A DNA stretch of 64,000 nucleotides from Terebella lapidaria (taxonomy: Eukaryota > Annelida > Polychaeta > Terebellida > Terebellidae), in NCBI GenBank assembly GCA_949152475.1, contig OX424568.1:18203667-18267666 (forward strand), read 5' to 3'. The stretch's first letter is position 1. The number at the start of each line of letters is the position of its first letter. The position numbers and the translations under genes are program-made. Positions 9,335 through 22,600 of this stretch are shown in pieces. The notes under the pieces were generated by a model, which was given only the letters and a program-made list of their open reading frames with translations, did not search any database and was not told where the DNA came from.

Positions 9335-12300
9335 TTAATTTCCCTGGTCCTTCTTCTGTTTGTCTACGGAGTCGGGCAACAGCGCAGCCAGAATGTTGGA
9401 TCCCAAATAGGCAAGGCCGAACATAATGAAGGCACAGTTTACATCGAAGGGAAAGCCGATGTACAAACCATGGCTGATGGACCAAGCGAATACACTCCCT
9501 CCTGCCAGTGGCGCTAAGAACCTGAGAAAAAAAAAATTTCACAGGATTATATCAAGAATTGCTAGTGATTTTTTTTTTCATTTTTGTCAAGTGATTAATA
9601 TACAAATGTTAGTCACCGCAAATGATTCCAGAAAGATCTTTTTGCATTTACTGTATTGGTCCTAATAGTGGCACCTGCCCTAATAGTAGAGGGCCCCCTT
9701 CTTCTCCCCAAAAATGTTCGATATCTGTCACCTTGTAATTCACTTCATTTCTTTCTGATAAGATCTTGGAGTGTTCCAATCCACACATATATGTTATTTG
9801 AATCATAATAAATAGGATTGAAGGCTATAGGTATATTATTCAGTGATTTTCTTAAATTTGACCTCAAGTTTGACCTCATTTTTGTGCGCGCTGATGCAGG
9901 AGGTCTTGCTTTGGCTCGCCGTGCCACTATTAGGACCAATATAGTATATCTAGATTTGTTCATGAAGGTTTGCAGAGGGATTTTTAAAATCTTTCGGCTC
10001 TGAATACCTTCCAGTGGCTGTAAAGACCATTCCAATGCCATTGACTTTTCCAATATCTTGCGGAAGTGCACTGTTGTTTACAAAGAAGGAAATGGCTGCA
10101 AAGGCAATTCCTGTGGCCATTTTTGTCAGACAACTCAGAATGGTCACGAAAACCCACAGCACAGTCGTCCTAAAAATAATGTAAACAATTCAGAACTTTT
10201 TACGATACCATATACTGTACCATATTTACGCGTATAGTCACAAGTATGTATATTTGATATTATACTTGCAAAACACTGATATCATTTACAAATCTGTATA
10301 CATGGACTCGAAATCAGTGTATCTGTGAATATATTACTCTGTTCCAGTATTTCCTCTAAAAATGTAAAATCTACCTTTTATTCAGTAAATATGAAATTTA
10401 ACATGTCATTTTTATCTCACCCTTCTTCGAAGAATCGCAGACAAGGCGTCAAAACAGTCAGTACTACCAGACACCCACACGCAATGGAGAATGACTGTCC
10501 AAAAAATACAGAAAACACGCTACCTGAAGAAAACGTTGAATGATTGTTCCAAAATATGATTTTGAGTCTGACAAAATTCACATAGATTCTAAAACGCCAT
10601 TTGATTCACCTTTTTAGCACCTAGTTTTCCTTCCAACACGGGGAAGAGGACAACATTGACAACTATTAGCGGAATTGCACCTATACCGATGGCTTTCCCA
10701 ATCTCTGACGCGTCAAACCCCAGGCCACCTGTTCAGATATCAAAGATTATGGAATTAGTATGGAACATTTTAGCTTATCCATGTGTTATAAACATACCAG
10801 TGCATTTCCTGGGCACTGGTTAACATCAACTTCCATGCATGGCCTCTCAATTGGTTTTATTTATCGATTCTATTTACGATGTAATTATTTTTTCATTATC
10901 ATTATTATTATTTCTAACCTAATGGTCGTATGGTAGATGCCCACACAGTGTAGACTTCTTCATAGCCAATTGCACCGAAGGCGTATATGGCATACAGGAA
11001 CACCGACATACACACGTCCTTTTTCCTATGTCGGATATATACATATTAAACATTTACATGTAATTGTATTGATTCAAATGGATGACAAACACAACAGGTT
11101 TGACAATAATTTGTATGCAACCGTGAAGTCTGAAGTACTGGGACAACCAAGAAATCAGTTTGATGCTATTGTGGGGAAAATTAAACTTACGCCAAGAGTC
11201 GAAAACAGCTGAACTTATGGCAGCAGTTTTCCTTCTTGCTCGGTGTTTCAGCTTTCACTGGAATATGGATTTTATCGGAGTCGCTCAGGATGACACTGTG
11301 TGCCGGCAAGATATTCCCGTTTGGTATTTCATGCATGCTAAGGTCCAGTAAGGAATCGGGGAAGCGCATACTCGATTTCCCACCGTCTGGAGTGAACACG
11401 GTGAAGGATTTCAGCGATTTTGACTTGTTCAGTGAACGCATAGACCTCGATTTATTCAGGGAACCGGTAAACGAAATTCTCCAGGATTTTCGCTTGTTCG
11501 CCATGGTAGGGTACAGGTCGATATCGTACAGACTTCCGTGGGATCCTGGGACCAGTCCGTAGCCATACATCCTGGAATATTCATCCTTGAAGGCGCTATC
11601 AATATAACAGATATCGGTCTCGTCCGGCCAAGGAAGGGGTGTGAGTTCGTCAGTCCCGGGGTCGCTATCGGAAGCGGAACGCTGGAGTTTTGGTCTGTGC
11701 GGTACGAGTAGTACACTGTGCCGCTGTGTGGGGTTGCCATGGTTATGTTTGTCGGGTGCCTCTGGCGGATCTTTGTTGCCGGTTAGTAGAGTGTCCTGTT
11801 CCTCAGGATTTTCCGGTTTCAGTTCTATTTCATGAATTACTTTCGCTCTGTTCAAAATTTACAAATAACTATGTTATCAAACATTTGAAAAGAATTTGTA
11901 TGAATAATGATCAAGCAAAACATTCAACCCCAAGCTACTGACACAGGCGATCAAACTTACTTGCGGGATGAAGTTTCTGGCAGACAAAATATCACCGGAA
12001 TTACCAGGGGAATTCCCAGGATAGTTGCAATCAGTGATGGCAAGAGAAATGGAAACTTAGCGAACACTCCGGCACTGTCAAACACATCTGGGTACTGGTC
12101 CACAGGCTGTGCCAAATAACCTGAAATAGAACCAAGTAAAGACAAAGTTGAGTCTCAGCTAAATGGACCCATATGGGGTCTTGCGCTTGATCTCAGTGAT
12201 TTTTGTATAGTTACATTGAGATGTGTAAATTGACTGTTGTACACATGGTGCTTGGAAATAGCACCGGATGCTTCGAAAATTTTTTTTTTAACAACCGTAT

Positions 12301-15300
12301 ATTGAAATTCACCAATTCTGAATCTACAAACAGCAACACACGCCACTACTAGTATCTATCTATACAGATGGAAAGTGCCCTTAGTTTACTTTCCATTACA
12401 AGTGTACAAAGCGCCATTACAAGTGTCAGTTCTACCGGTACATTGAATCCATAAACAGCAATACCCAACTATTACATGTATTAGAAACCATGGTACCACT
12501 TTGGAACCACTTTGGAAGTGGAAGGCATCATTCTACCCATACTGACCTGACACAAGAGGTCCTATGATCGTTCCTGTGCCCCATCCTATAGATATGATGC
12601 TCATGCACCAAGCCTGGTTGGTATCATCGCTTACTTCGTAAATGACAGCTTTGATGACTGGAAGCATTCCTGTCGGATACATGACATCAAAACGAACATA
12701 AAACATAACTGTTAAAGACTTTTGTCGATCACACTGATGTCCAAGCTAAAATTTGGACATTACAACACTTCTCGGAAGCTTGCATAGTGATAGCCTGAAG
12801 AATTTGATAAATTCATTTCATTTCTTTTTCGGAAGCATGTGCCACAATCATGATAATTTGAATTACTGTACATACACATGAATATACCAAGGTATGCTTG
12901 TATATACACGTACATGAACATGATCGCTTTGCCCTAACGAGGATACAGACTGGGTCGCAAAAACTAAAAGTCGAAACAGGCCGATGGTCCAGAATTGACA
13001 TGAACCAAAGATTCTGCCCTTGCAAGAACGATATTCAAACCGAAGAGCATGTGTTAATGTTTTGCCCTCTAATTAATGACATTAGAAATTCCCTTTCATG
13101 TGTCAACTTCAACTCTATATCTGAACTTTTAAGGTGTGATTGCACGTAACTTATCGGTGACTGCACTGAGGCACTTTTCCGTTGACTTATAATGTGAAAG
13201 TAAAGGTAACAAAATCACCAAAACAATACAATCCCCTGACCTAAAACTTGGCTAGCACACACACATATACTCATGGATGATGAACCGAGACATGGTTTCA
13301 TAAATGATATCACGAAAGCTGTGCAATTTGATGATTAGATAAATCATTTTATACGTTTCACCAGAACGAAGATTCGAGTGTTCTGCTTGACAAGCACTGG
13401 CTGTTGTATATATTTATTCCTTGTTGTCGTCAAAATAATGAGAATATCTAGGGCTATACTTTCTGTGAGATGAATACAATGAGCTGAACATTCATAATCC
13501 CAAACACCTCGGTGCACCCGAGTGCATATCACCTGTGAGTTTTACTAACATCACTAGCTATTTGCTGCACAGCATAATCCTTTCGCTCCGTTTGTTGTGA
13601 GTGTATTTTGTGGACTGAGAATTAGGTCGGAAAATGACATATGAAAACGATGAATTTAACAAATTTAACATTGCTTAGTAAGAAACAGAGTCTCGGTTAG
13701 AAATCCTTGATGGCTAACAATAAGAAAGGCAAAGTTTCACGTTGATTGGAAGTGTGTAAATTCATGAATTTGTTACCTTTATATTTACATCATAAGTGAA
13801 TGGACAGCTGGTCAAATCCAGGTTCATGACCATCATATGCAATCAATCCTTAAATCCTGACTCACAAGAACTGGCTAAAACAGCGCACTATTGTTATCAG
13901 ACTTTATCGTATTTTAGGACGTAACATATATTCATAACATGTGCTGAATCTATGAATTGACTTTTACAAACATTATTCAAATGTGGAAATGAAGATCTCT
14001 CTCTACGAACCACAAATTTCTCCCACCCGATTTTCTGCTCAAACTCTTTTTCAGACTACGTTTTTTGTGGCATAGTAAATGTCAATTATAAGCCACTGTA
14101 AAGTATGATTGTTTATGTCAATAAACTATACTACTATATACTATAAAATTGATACTTCATATACATGTAGATTTGTGGGTATATCCCCCAAAATCCTATG
14201 CACCAAGGTACTTGCCACTCACTTTGTCCCAAAAATTTAATTTATCTTTTATTTGCAAGATAATGGTTGCTGTAAGATAAAGCTTTTTCCAAAATATCCA
14301 GTACAACTTAATTCCCTGTCAATAAAACTTAGCATACTTCAGAAATGTCAATCAACTTGCAATTGAACCACTGAAATCACACTTCCTTTTAGATAAGACA
14401 CCTTGCAACAGAGTGGATAAGTGGATGTCTTTCTTCGAAACCAGTTTACCGGTAAGTTATTTCCTGCCATACATGTATTTTTTATTGTCCACAAACTGAG
14501 GAGCTCATGGTTGACAAATTATTTTATTATTACAGGTACCGGGTAATTACAAATAATAATCGACCAGCACTATTAGTTCATGTATGCCGAATTGCAGAAT
14601 ACAAACTCCAAACATGTAAATGTTCCTGATATTTAACTAAATATAAGTTGTTGGTGATGATGCAATGAATATGAAAAGCTACATATTAATATTGCTTCCA
14701 TGAAAATACAGGGGCCACAGTGGAGTGTGCAATTTCATAGATCTGGAAATTTTTGTTCCTGCAATTGTTTTTTCATTGTGAAACAGCCTGTACATTACCA
14801 CGGTGTATTGTATACAGATTTGACCTGTGGAATTGTCATTCAAATTCCAATGAATATCTTTATTTCAACTAATACTAGTACAGAAATATGTATAATGTGG
14901 ACATTGTTAATTACCGCCCACAAATCCAGACATTTCGATGATTGGAGGTAATCTCAAAACAGACGGAAATACAATTTGATGAAAGTCACCTTGAGCACCA
15001 TGATCACAAGACACAAATAAATTCGGAGACGTGCAAATAAATTTTATTGCACAAATTTTTTACCGCTTTTCATGACTGCTTGCACGTATCGTCAATGCTC
15101 AAGTGTTTAGGTCAGCATATATCGAGGAGACAACAGCTAAATATTTTGACTTTATAGTGAAGTAACTTGGTGATCAGAGATAGTCATGTGCAAACACATA
15201 AATACTCGTGGCAAACTGGGCATGAATTGTGAGATTTTGAAAATGCATGACACATCTCTACAACACTGATGTAATGCAATTGACAATTCCCTGTTATCAG

Positions 15301-18300
15301 CATAGATCTATGCATGTACATGTACAGCACTGTGTGCACACGTAGGCCATACATTGATATCAAGGACCTCTTAGCACTCTTCAGAAACGAATCGAAGTTC
15401 AGAAATACAGAAATTGCTTTGTACGACACCTCAATTTCTTATATCTTGCACGTAAGAGCTTGCAAATTCACAAACCTCTTTAGAAATTTGGCGAAAAAGC
15501 CTTCAGAACCATGACTGGAAGGGCAAATTTAGTGTGGATTCTGCTAGCAACAATGCTAGCTACTGCTCAATCGTTGAAGCCAAACGAGACCCCAGGGACG
15601 AAAACCAACCCAGATGACGACACAATTCCTGGTGAGTTCATTATCGCGGTGGACAAGTCAGTTGCTGAAGCCGTGGGGGTCCCAAGTATTGGAGACGTGG
15701 CTAAGGAAGTCTACGCTTTACAAGTGAGGAAGGAACTTAACATAGGTTCGACTCTATACCTTGTTGTAGCTGGCAGTGCTAGTGATGTCGCTGCCATGGC
15801 AGAACGCGACGATGTCCGATACACAGAGCCTAACAGGGTTGTACATGCTCTCTACATGCCGTACCCAGTCTGTAATTCCGTCTCCATCGGAAGTGAACTC
15901 TGGGGGTTGGCTCGTATAAACCAGCGAGAAAGCCTCAGTGGGACGTTCGAATATAGCATCGGCGACTTGGATGATGGCGACGGTGTGACCGCGTACGTCG
16001 TAGACAGTGGCGTGGAGATAGGTCATACTGAGTTTTCTGGCCGTGCCACCCACGGCTTCACGTCTAGTGAATTTACCAACAATTTGGACAGAAATGGCCA
16101 TGGAACGCACGTGGCTGGGATCATAGGTGGGGGAATAACAGGGGTAGCCAAGGAAGTCTCAATAGTGGCCGTCAAAGTTCTTGGTGCGGATGGAAGCGGG
16201 ATGCTAAGTGGCATTTTGGAAGGTTTCGATTGGATCCTACGGGATTTCGTGAATGAAGGCCAACCAAAGAGTGTCATCAACTTATCACTTGGCCTATCCA
16301 CGACTTCTGACTCATTTGATGACGCCCTAAATGAAGTCATAAACAGCGGGATACCAGCGGTAGCTGCAGCTGGGAATGATTACGGTGTCAACGCCTGCTA
16401 CAGGAGTCCGGCACGAGTCCCAAATGCAGTCACGGTGGGTGCCACAACAAAATATGACTATGTCGCGGACTTCAGCAACGTGGGAACCTGCGTCGACATA
16501 TTTGCTCCTGGTGAGCAAATATACTCTGCCTATAAGGATCGCACCTATGCCACAGCTTCAGGCACCTCTCAGGCGACTCCTCACGTGGCGGGCGTCATCG
16601 CGCGTTACCTATCAACGCTCTCCAGTCGTCCATCGCCGTCCTCCATCACGGACTGGCTATTGCGAACGTCTACGAAGAGAGCTATCGCCTATGCCGACTG
16701 TCCAGATCGACTGCTCTACGCTCAGTGCTACACGGGTGGCGAGTGGAGCTATGATACAGGAGATGATATGTGCGGGGCGTGTCAGGCAAAGATCGCTTTG
16801 GGATCCGTGATCCTCTTCGCCTTGATTGCTCGCTTCCTCTACTAGCCTTGAACAAGATCTTCAATGCTTATAGACTTTCAATGAAATTATACTATTCGCA
16901 ATTTTGACTAAGAGCTAATTAATTATCCCTGTTTGATTTAATCATGGCGATTGAAGATAAACAAGAACACTTCTTACAAACCTATACTGTACATTCCTAT
17001 CACCAGGATACTTTCAATAGTTCTATCATTCATACATGCATACATCTCAAATCCTCAGAAGAATATGATGTGGTTTGTCTTGTGAATCTAATTGTAACCT
17101 TGTGCCAGTTTAATCCGATCCGGTTACATTCAAATTATGAAGTAATTTCAGTGTAAATTTTGTGTCAAAATTTGAGAATCAAAGGAGAAATCTGTATGCT
17201 ATTTCATATTTAAGAATTAGAACTCTGGTTACAAATCCTAATATTGTTTTGAATATGTTATTCAATGTTTGAATATGTTATTCAATGTTCATATTTAAGA
17301 ATTAGAACTCTGGTTACAAATCCTAATATTGTTTTGAATATGTTATTCAATGTTCAATTCATTATGTCAATATTGATAATTGTGAAGAAATATGCACTGA
17401 TGATGAAGGTTCAATAATATTATATGAATAAAAGCCTTTTTTCCCTATCTTGTTTGTTTTTCATGTTCCAACCCTAATGAACTCTTACCTGACACTAACC
17501 TGAGCTACCCTGCTCAACGTAGAGCATTATGATGAAGGGAACATCATAATGTTTGATATCAACAATATTGACTAAACATGGGCAACAGCTGTGAGTCAAG
17601 ACTATATATGATATGATTATGATGTTAACAATGACAGTTAAAACAGACACCATGTGTACTTGCTTTTGATGAATTTCAGAGCAGTGATGTTAGAAGGCAG
17701 GTCAATGTGGTTGGCACTGCAACCAAATTAATGGATGCCACGAATCTATCATAAAATCTAGGCATACTGAATATGAGAAACAGTTGGAAAAGGAATAAAA
17801 AGAAATATTCACAACACAAGCTTGCTGATCTCCAATCCATAATATTCATACAACAATATCCAGTCGAATGATACAATAAAAACGAGATCAAAATTCTGCG
17901 AACCCAAATATGAGAAAAAGTGTTGCAGAATGAACAAAAGCATGTCATATTAAAATCATCAAACTTTGAGGCAAAGCTTCACTAGATACTTCTGTTAACG
18001 TAGTCCACTACAAACAGTGAAAAGTCAAAATTTAAAAGTCATTTCTTGAATATTATCTCTTCAAAATGACATATTTTATAGAGTAAATGATCAGCATCCT
18101 AATACTGAAAAGAAAATATAGGGTCACCGTGCTAGTTCCTTCTACATATTCGATCAAAATCACACACATTTACCTAAAATGACATAAATTATGGCATTTT
18201 TGCACATTTTTTCGTCCATATTCACATCTTGCATTGTGTTTTCTGTGCGAACGAATACGGTGACGCCCTATTTTCATCCCCAGTTTTAGGATGCTGAACA

Positions 18301-19609
18301 CTTACTCTATCAAATATATCATTTTGAAGCTTTAGATTATGTTGACACAGTTATTTATCTTAAAAAACTATCTGTCCCCCTCCTCTCACTGTTTGGAGTG
18401 GACTACCTTAATAATCATCTGAAAATTGTTTTTCACACCATTGATATTGATAATTACTTGTATCAACAACAATCTCAATGATCAACCTCGACCTACCGTT
18501 AAATAAGCCAACGAGCACGCGAGCCATGGCTGCCAGCCACACGTTAGGCATGAATCCAAAAGTCAGGTTCGTCGCGGACATCAGAATAGTTACGAATATT
18601 ATAATTGGCTTCCTGCCACAGCGATCCGAGAGCCACCCCCAGAAGTAACTATCAATTGCGGGAAAAAAATCATGGCTTTCATGAAGTTTTCATGGTTGGT
18701 GTAATTCTAATAGACAGTATTTTTTCCCATGGCATTAATAGCATTAGAAAGATCTAAAAGATCTAACGATGTACACAAAAGCACATTCTTATATTCGTGT
18801 ACTAGTACATGTACATCAGTTCGTGATAAAAAATTTCGTTTTCTTACATCAACACCATCTTTGGCCCGATTTCCATTTAGCATTTCATTTTGAGCAATAA
18901 AATAGCCATTTTGCCACCACATACTAGTACCTTCCAACAATTCTTCCAAGGAAGAAAGAGCAAGCGATGATTCCAGCGTAGTAGCCTTTATCTTCTTCTG
19001 CATGGCCATAATACTGAAAATCAAATTGGTTTTCATTCTTATTTCTCAGTCTTCAAGGCAGGATGATAATAGATGGTATTATATATACATGTAAATGATA
19101 TTACATGTATTGCAGTGAATAACGAAATATCATTGAACATGTTGAAAGCACTCACCAAAACCATATTTGGCACATATGGGAATATGTATGTTATGGAGTA
19201 GCACGACATGAACTGAAACAAAACACAGAGAGACATTGTGCAAGTATTAAGACTTGGTTATAACTACATGTAGTCTTATTTCGAAGAAAGTCTTATCTCA
19301 CAGGAATCACTGTGGTCCTTTTTTACCCTTGCAAATAATATATATCACAACTAAATTGTCAAAAAATACAAAACCAAATTGACTTAGAATCTCAGAACTT
19401 ACCAGTGGAAAGAAAAGCACCATCAGCACACACCAAGGAACTGGTGTAATTTTTTTCTTTTTTGAATGCTTCATACAGGCACAACAACCCGACTGGTGAG
19501 CATCTTCATGTTCATGTTCATCTTTCTCTGGTACCTCTTCAACATGTACGACCTCTGCATCAGCAGCAGCAGGCTTTAAATCCTCACTCGACGCAGTTGG
19601 TTCATGCAT
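9335..19609 (-). CDS. ZIFL-type major facilitator superfamily transporter, 12 coding exons
   Basis: Exons (5' to 3' on the minus strand): 19403-19609, 19156-19212, 18931-19013, 18497-18648, 12547-12669, 11961-12120, 11191-11847, 10919-11025, 10621-10728, 10421-10523, 10008-10169, 9335-9521. All have GT/AG borders and matched phases, giving about 701 aa and TAA at 9335-9337. Family signatures are GYYAGIIA, then the MFS loop motif WGWLSDRCGRKP (TM2-3), YEVSDDTNQAWCMS, GWGTGTIIGP, FPFLLPSL, FCLPET and GAANG-like KVNGIGM. The closest family is the ZINC INDUCED FACILITATOR-LIKE proton-coupled carriers. The N-terminus is cytosolic with a HEHEDAH plus CCAC stretch that could bind metal. Exon 7 adds a 219-residue Ser/Lys-rich loop between the two six-helix halves. 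Exon 9 can also end at 10610 (better donor, AKK added), but that breaks frame with exon 10. A 5' UTR acceptor lies at 19668. Confidence 0.88.
9649..9946 (+). mobile_element. TA-flanked MITE of about 290 bp, family A, copy 1 (in MFS intron 11)
   Basis: The ends TACTGTATTGGTCCTAATAG and its inverse CTATTAGGACCAATATAGTA bound a noncoding body. Further copies lie at 29700-29983, 36539-36836 and 51758-52051 (inverted), a 5'-truncated copy at about 34985-35177, and a terminal scrap near 46298-46316. The TA dinucleotide ends suggest a Tc1/mariner-type source. Confidence 0.8.
12916..13149 (+). pseudogene. 3' fragment of a non-LTR retrotransposon ORF2
   Basis: The + frame reads RIQTGSQKLKVETGRWS, then CPCKNDIQTEEHVLMFCPL: the conserved C-terminal Cys/His tail found in many LINE ORF2 proteins (C-x-C...H...C). 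It has no start and ends shortly after. It lies in MFS intron 4, so it is an old insertion fragment, not a gene. Confidence 0.7.
15511..16845 (+). CDS. Secreted subtilisin/proteinase K-like serine protease (S8), single exon
   Basis: 444 aa from ATG 15511. A signal peptide (VWILLATMLATAQS) is followed by an I9 inhibitor prodomain (GEFIIAVDK to VRYTEPN, about residues 42-108) and an S8 catalytic domain. The triad is Asp in AYVVDSGVEI, His in NGHGTHVAG and Ser in SGTSQATPHVAG; the oxyanion Asn is in AAAGNDYG. After the domain come a short Cys-containing segment (CPDRLLYAQC, DDMCGAC) and a hydrophobic end (ALGSVILFALIARFLY) that could be a GPI-attachment signal or membrane anchor. The proteinase K subfamily usually lacks this tail. 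The coding region is intronless, lies opposite the host transporter's intron, and has AATAAA at 17427-17432. A TTCAG just before the ATG could be an acceptor for a 5' UTR exon. Confidence 0.93.
   Translation: MTGRANLVWILLATMLATAQSLKPNETPGTKTNPDDDTIPGEFIIAVDKSVAEAVGVPSIGDVAKEVYALQVRKELNIGSTLYLVVAGSASDVAAMAERDDVRYTEPNRVVHALYMPYPVCNSVSIGSELWGLARINQRESLSGTFEYSIGDLDDGDGVTAYVVDSGVEIGHTEFSGRATHGFTSSEFTNNLDRNGHGTHVAGIIGGGITGVAKEVSIVAVKVLGADGSGMLSGILEGFDWILRDFVNEGQPKSVINLSLGLSTTSDSFDDALNEVINSGIPAVAAAGNDYGVNACYRSPARVPNAVTVGATTKYDYVADFSNVGTCVDIFAPGEQIYSAYKDRTYATASGTSQATPHVAGVIARYLSTLSSRPSPSSITDWLLRTSTKRAIAYADCPDRLLYAQCYTGGEWSYDTGDDMCGACQAKIALGSVILFALIARFLY
17205..17354 (+). repeat. Tandem duplication, period 85 bp
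   Basis: The segment beginning CATATTTAAGAATTAGAAC at 17205 recurs at 17290 with essentially no change; TTGAATATGTTATTCAATG is repeated once more at the joint. It lies in the protease gene's 3' UTR region. Confidence 0.9.
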
Positions 19610-19668
19610 CGTGATGTTCTTTCTTATGGATGAATCGCTGATATCAGCTGTCCATTGCTATCAGTTAC

Positions 19669-22600
19669 CTGGAAAATACCAAAAAGAAATTCAAATCAAT
19701 TTGTGCTTCTTCAAATGGAAGTACTATTATGTTATTACACAGAATCTTTCGCAGTTTTTTTTTGTGAATGCATAACCCGTAAACATCACCATTCACCACC
19801 CACATTATGTGTAATCCATTGCTAGAATTTCGTAAAATTTGGCGAGAATCCTGTTCTCATATACTCCATTATCATGATTATATTTTGCAAGAATCAAGGG
19901 CCATTTCGCGAGAATCTTTGCGAGAATTGACTCCGGGATTCTCGCCGAATTTCTAGCCCTGGACTAATCAGTCATCCATAAGCTGGACAGAACTGATGTG
20001 TATTGTAGGTCTACTATTGCCTGTCATTGAGACCAACACTTGAACAAACGAATCTTGAAGAATGGACTGCAAAATTGGACATGACTTCATGATGTATTTG
20101 TGTATGTTGTTGGACATAAAACATTTTAATTACACTGGATGTACAATATTCATCTCGTATGTTCTGCTTTTGTTCGGTCCATCATGCTCTTTTTTTTCAA
20201 ATCATTCATAGATCTAGTATCATAGAGGTCCAATTAAATAAGATCAATATAGATCTATTTGATTGATTTATTATGAACATATGGAGCATTACATCATAAT
20301 CAAAGACACTAATCAATACTGAGTCACTGACCCATGTGTTTTACACTTGTCTTGAGCTGGTATTTTGGTGTGTATATTGGTGGCTACACCGATTATCGCC
20401 CACAATAAAAAGAGCTAAATATGGAACTCGATTCATTCGATCGACAGCATTTCTTCGCCTCAGTTATATCAATGATCTACTTCTCAACTAAGTGTAGAGA
20501 AATGAAAAGCTCAATGTCTCGAATCGAGGAACAAGACCAAATTTATGTGCTTACCAAATCCTTGACTTTCAGTCTGCGTCGCCAACAAATCGCCAATCAT
20601 CAGATCATAACGTGCCAAACATTTTTTCAAAGATCGGATATCGTTGAAGCGCTTGAAACGTTATGATAGTAATACAGTTTGCTACGTTATGATAAATCAT
20701 TGGACTAAATTATCTCCAACTTTTAAAGGCCCTAGATGAATAATGAAATAAGGTAGGCCTATACTGTTCAAATTAACTGACATTTACATAGAAATCATTC
20801 TCGTGAAATAGGTCCCGCTACATTTTGACGAGGCTTATTCAGTTAAAGCAGCTGCCTTCGAAACCAGTCAATATTTTTTGAAAACTATATTTCATACTAA
20901 ACATGCTAAACTAACTGAATGAAACATACATCAAATGTAATGGAAATAACCAGTCCTCAGGGAAATTTTACTCATTTGAACAGGCGGTTCTCGCGTAAAC
21001 ACAGAAACTGTATCCATCACATGCAGATGTAAACAAAGCAAGTGCAAGATAGACTGACAATTCCACGCACATCATGGTATATCACTGATTATTTTCTCAC
21101 AACTACACTATATATGCACATACGAACTGGAAAATGTACTCGATGTGGACTTTAACTGTTTAAGCGCGATTTGAGCATTTGTTTACATTCGGGTCTGATG
21201 GATACACTCCGTTTGTTTATTTACAAAACCGGTACAAAATGGGCACTAGAACGGATGAAAAGACAACTCGGACGGACTGTAATCATCAAAATCATTGAGC
21301 ACACCTTTTGTTATATTGCATACATTCGAAGGCAGCAGCTTTAAATAGCCTAGTAACATGTTTTCAGTCAACACCATGTATAATCCTGGAGGATGGGGGT
21401 GGATTGAAACACACTAAAAACATCACATACAAAACAAGCGAGACGTACATATCAGATGTGGCCTTATAGAAATTCCATTAAATTTGGTACCAATCAATAA
21501 TCTTTTGAAACTTGATAAATCATTCATTAAGAACATTACAGCTGGCCAACGTTGGATAACTTTTTTTTTTGGTTTACAAGGTGAATGTGTGCTGTAAGAA
21601 AACAATCACATTTTGATATATCAATTTTATTTAAATTCTCTCCGCAATTCAAAACGATCCATCACAAAAACTTTGGCAAATGTACACATAATTTGTGAAT
21701 AGGAATCCAGAAATAATACATGTACAGAAGAATAACATACCTCAATTACTCATTAAAAGAAAATAGGTCAATACATCACATGGTATCAGAAACCATTAAT
21801 AGACAGATTGAATGGCATTTACTTTCCAGTGATGGTGCAGTATGAAGACATAGCCCAAAATTGTGTAAATATATATTGGGTTTTTCCGAAACAAACCCAA
21901 TTGGGTTAGAAACAAAATCATACAATATTCGTTTTTTGCAGTACGCTCTACACATTAAAACGTGGTGCCTTTAAGCTGATGTTTTTTACAGATGCAATAG
22001 TGGAATTGGTATATGTTTTTTTTCCCATTTTTACACGTGAATCCAAAAGTGCATATACAAGCACCATGATAGGAACTTACCAATATTTCCCAGATTACAA
22101 GTAAATATTACAATGAATATTTCTGTCCGGAGGTAGGAAACTGCATGAGGAACAAACTTGATAAAATGTTATCAAACAATTACTTTAGGGTACATGTAAT
22201 AAGTAAAATTTGCGGACACATTCATGGTACTAAGTAATAAACACAGTTATTGATCCAATGTACAATGTACTCAGAATGTGTGTGCCTGAAATATATACCT
22301 GGATAAATGTGTGAATGATGAATTTATCTTTAGTAAGATAACCGCTATTCATCAAAACGCCTTTTTAAAATATTCTATAGATAACTATAATACAAAAACA
22401 GTGAAAGAGAACAAAGAAATTGGAGCATAGATGGAGGCTATCCATAACAATATACATGTCCGGACTGATGAATAGTTTCTAATACAAGGTTCATGATCAG
22501 TTCAAGCATAAATTGAAAGCAATATTGATACTGATATGCAAATATGACAACAAGAGATGACTGAAAAAGACAGGATGATGTAATTTTTCTGCCATTACGT

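Larger units (their letters stand above)
12670..18496 (-). other. Large intron 4 of the MFS gene, hosting a protease gene
   Basis: This 5.8-kb intron separates the exon ending in VLVGLFNG from the exon starting MLPVIKAV. It contains the LINE fragment at 12916-13149, the complete protease gene on the other strand (15511-16845) and a short tandem duplication (17205-17354). The stretches 13150-15500 and 17450-18490 show nothing else I can name. Confidence 0.8.

Noticed and set aside
11187..11855. 222-residue minus-strand ORF as a separate gene
   Set aside because: It has splice acceptor and donor borders and matching phases with the MFS exons on both sides; it is exon 7 of the transporter.
15511..16845. 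Bacterial contamination of the assembly
   Set aside because: The gene lies inside an intron of a phase-consistent animal gene, with AT-rich flanks and a eukaryotic polyadenylation signal.
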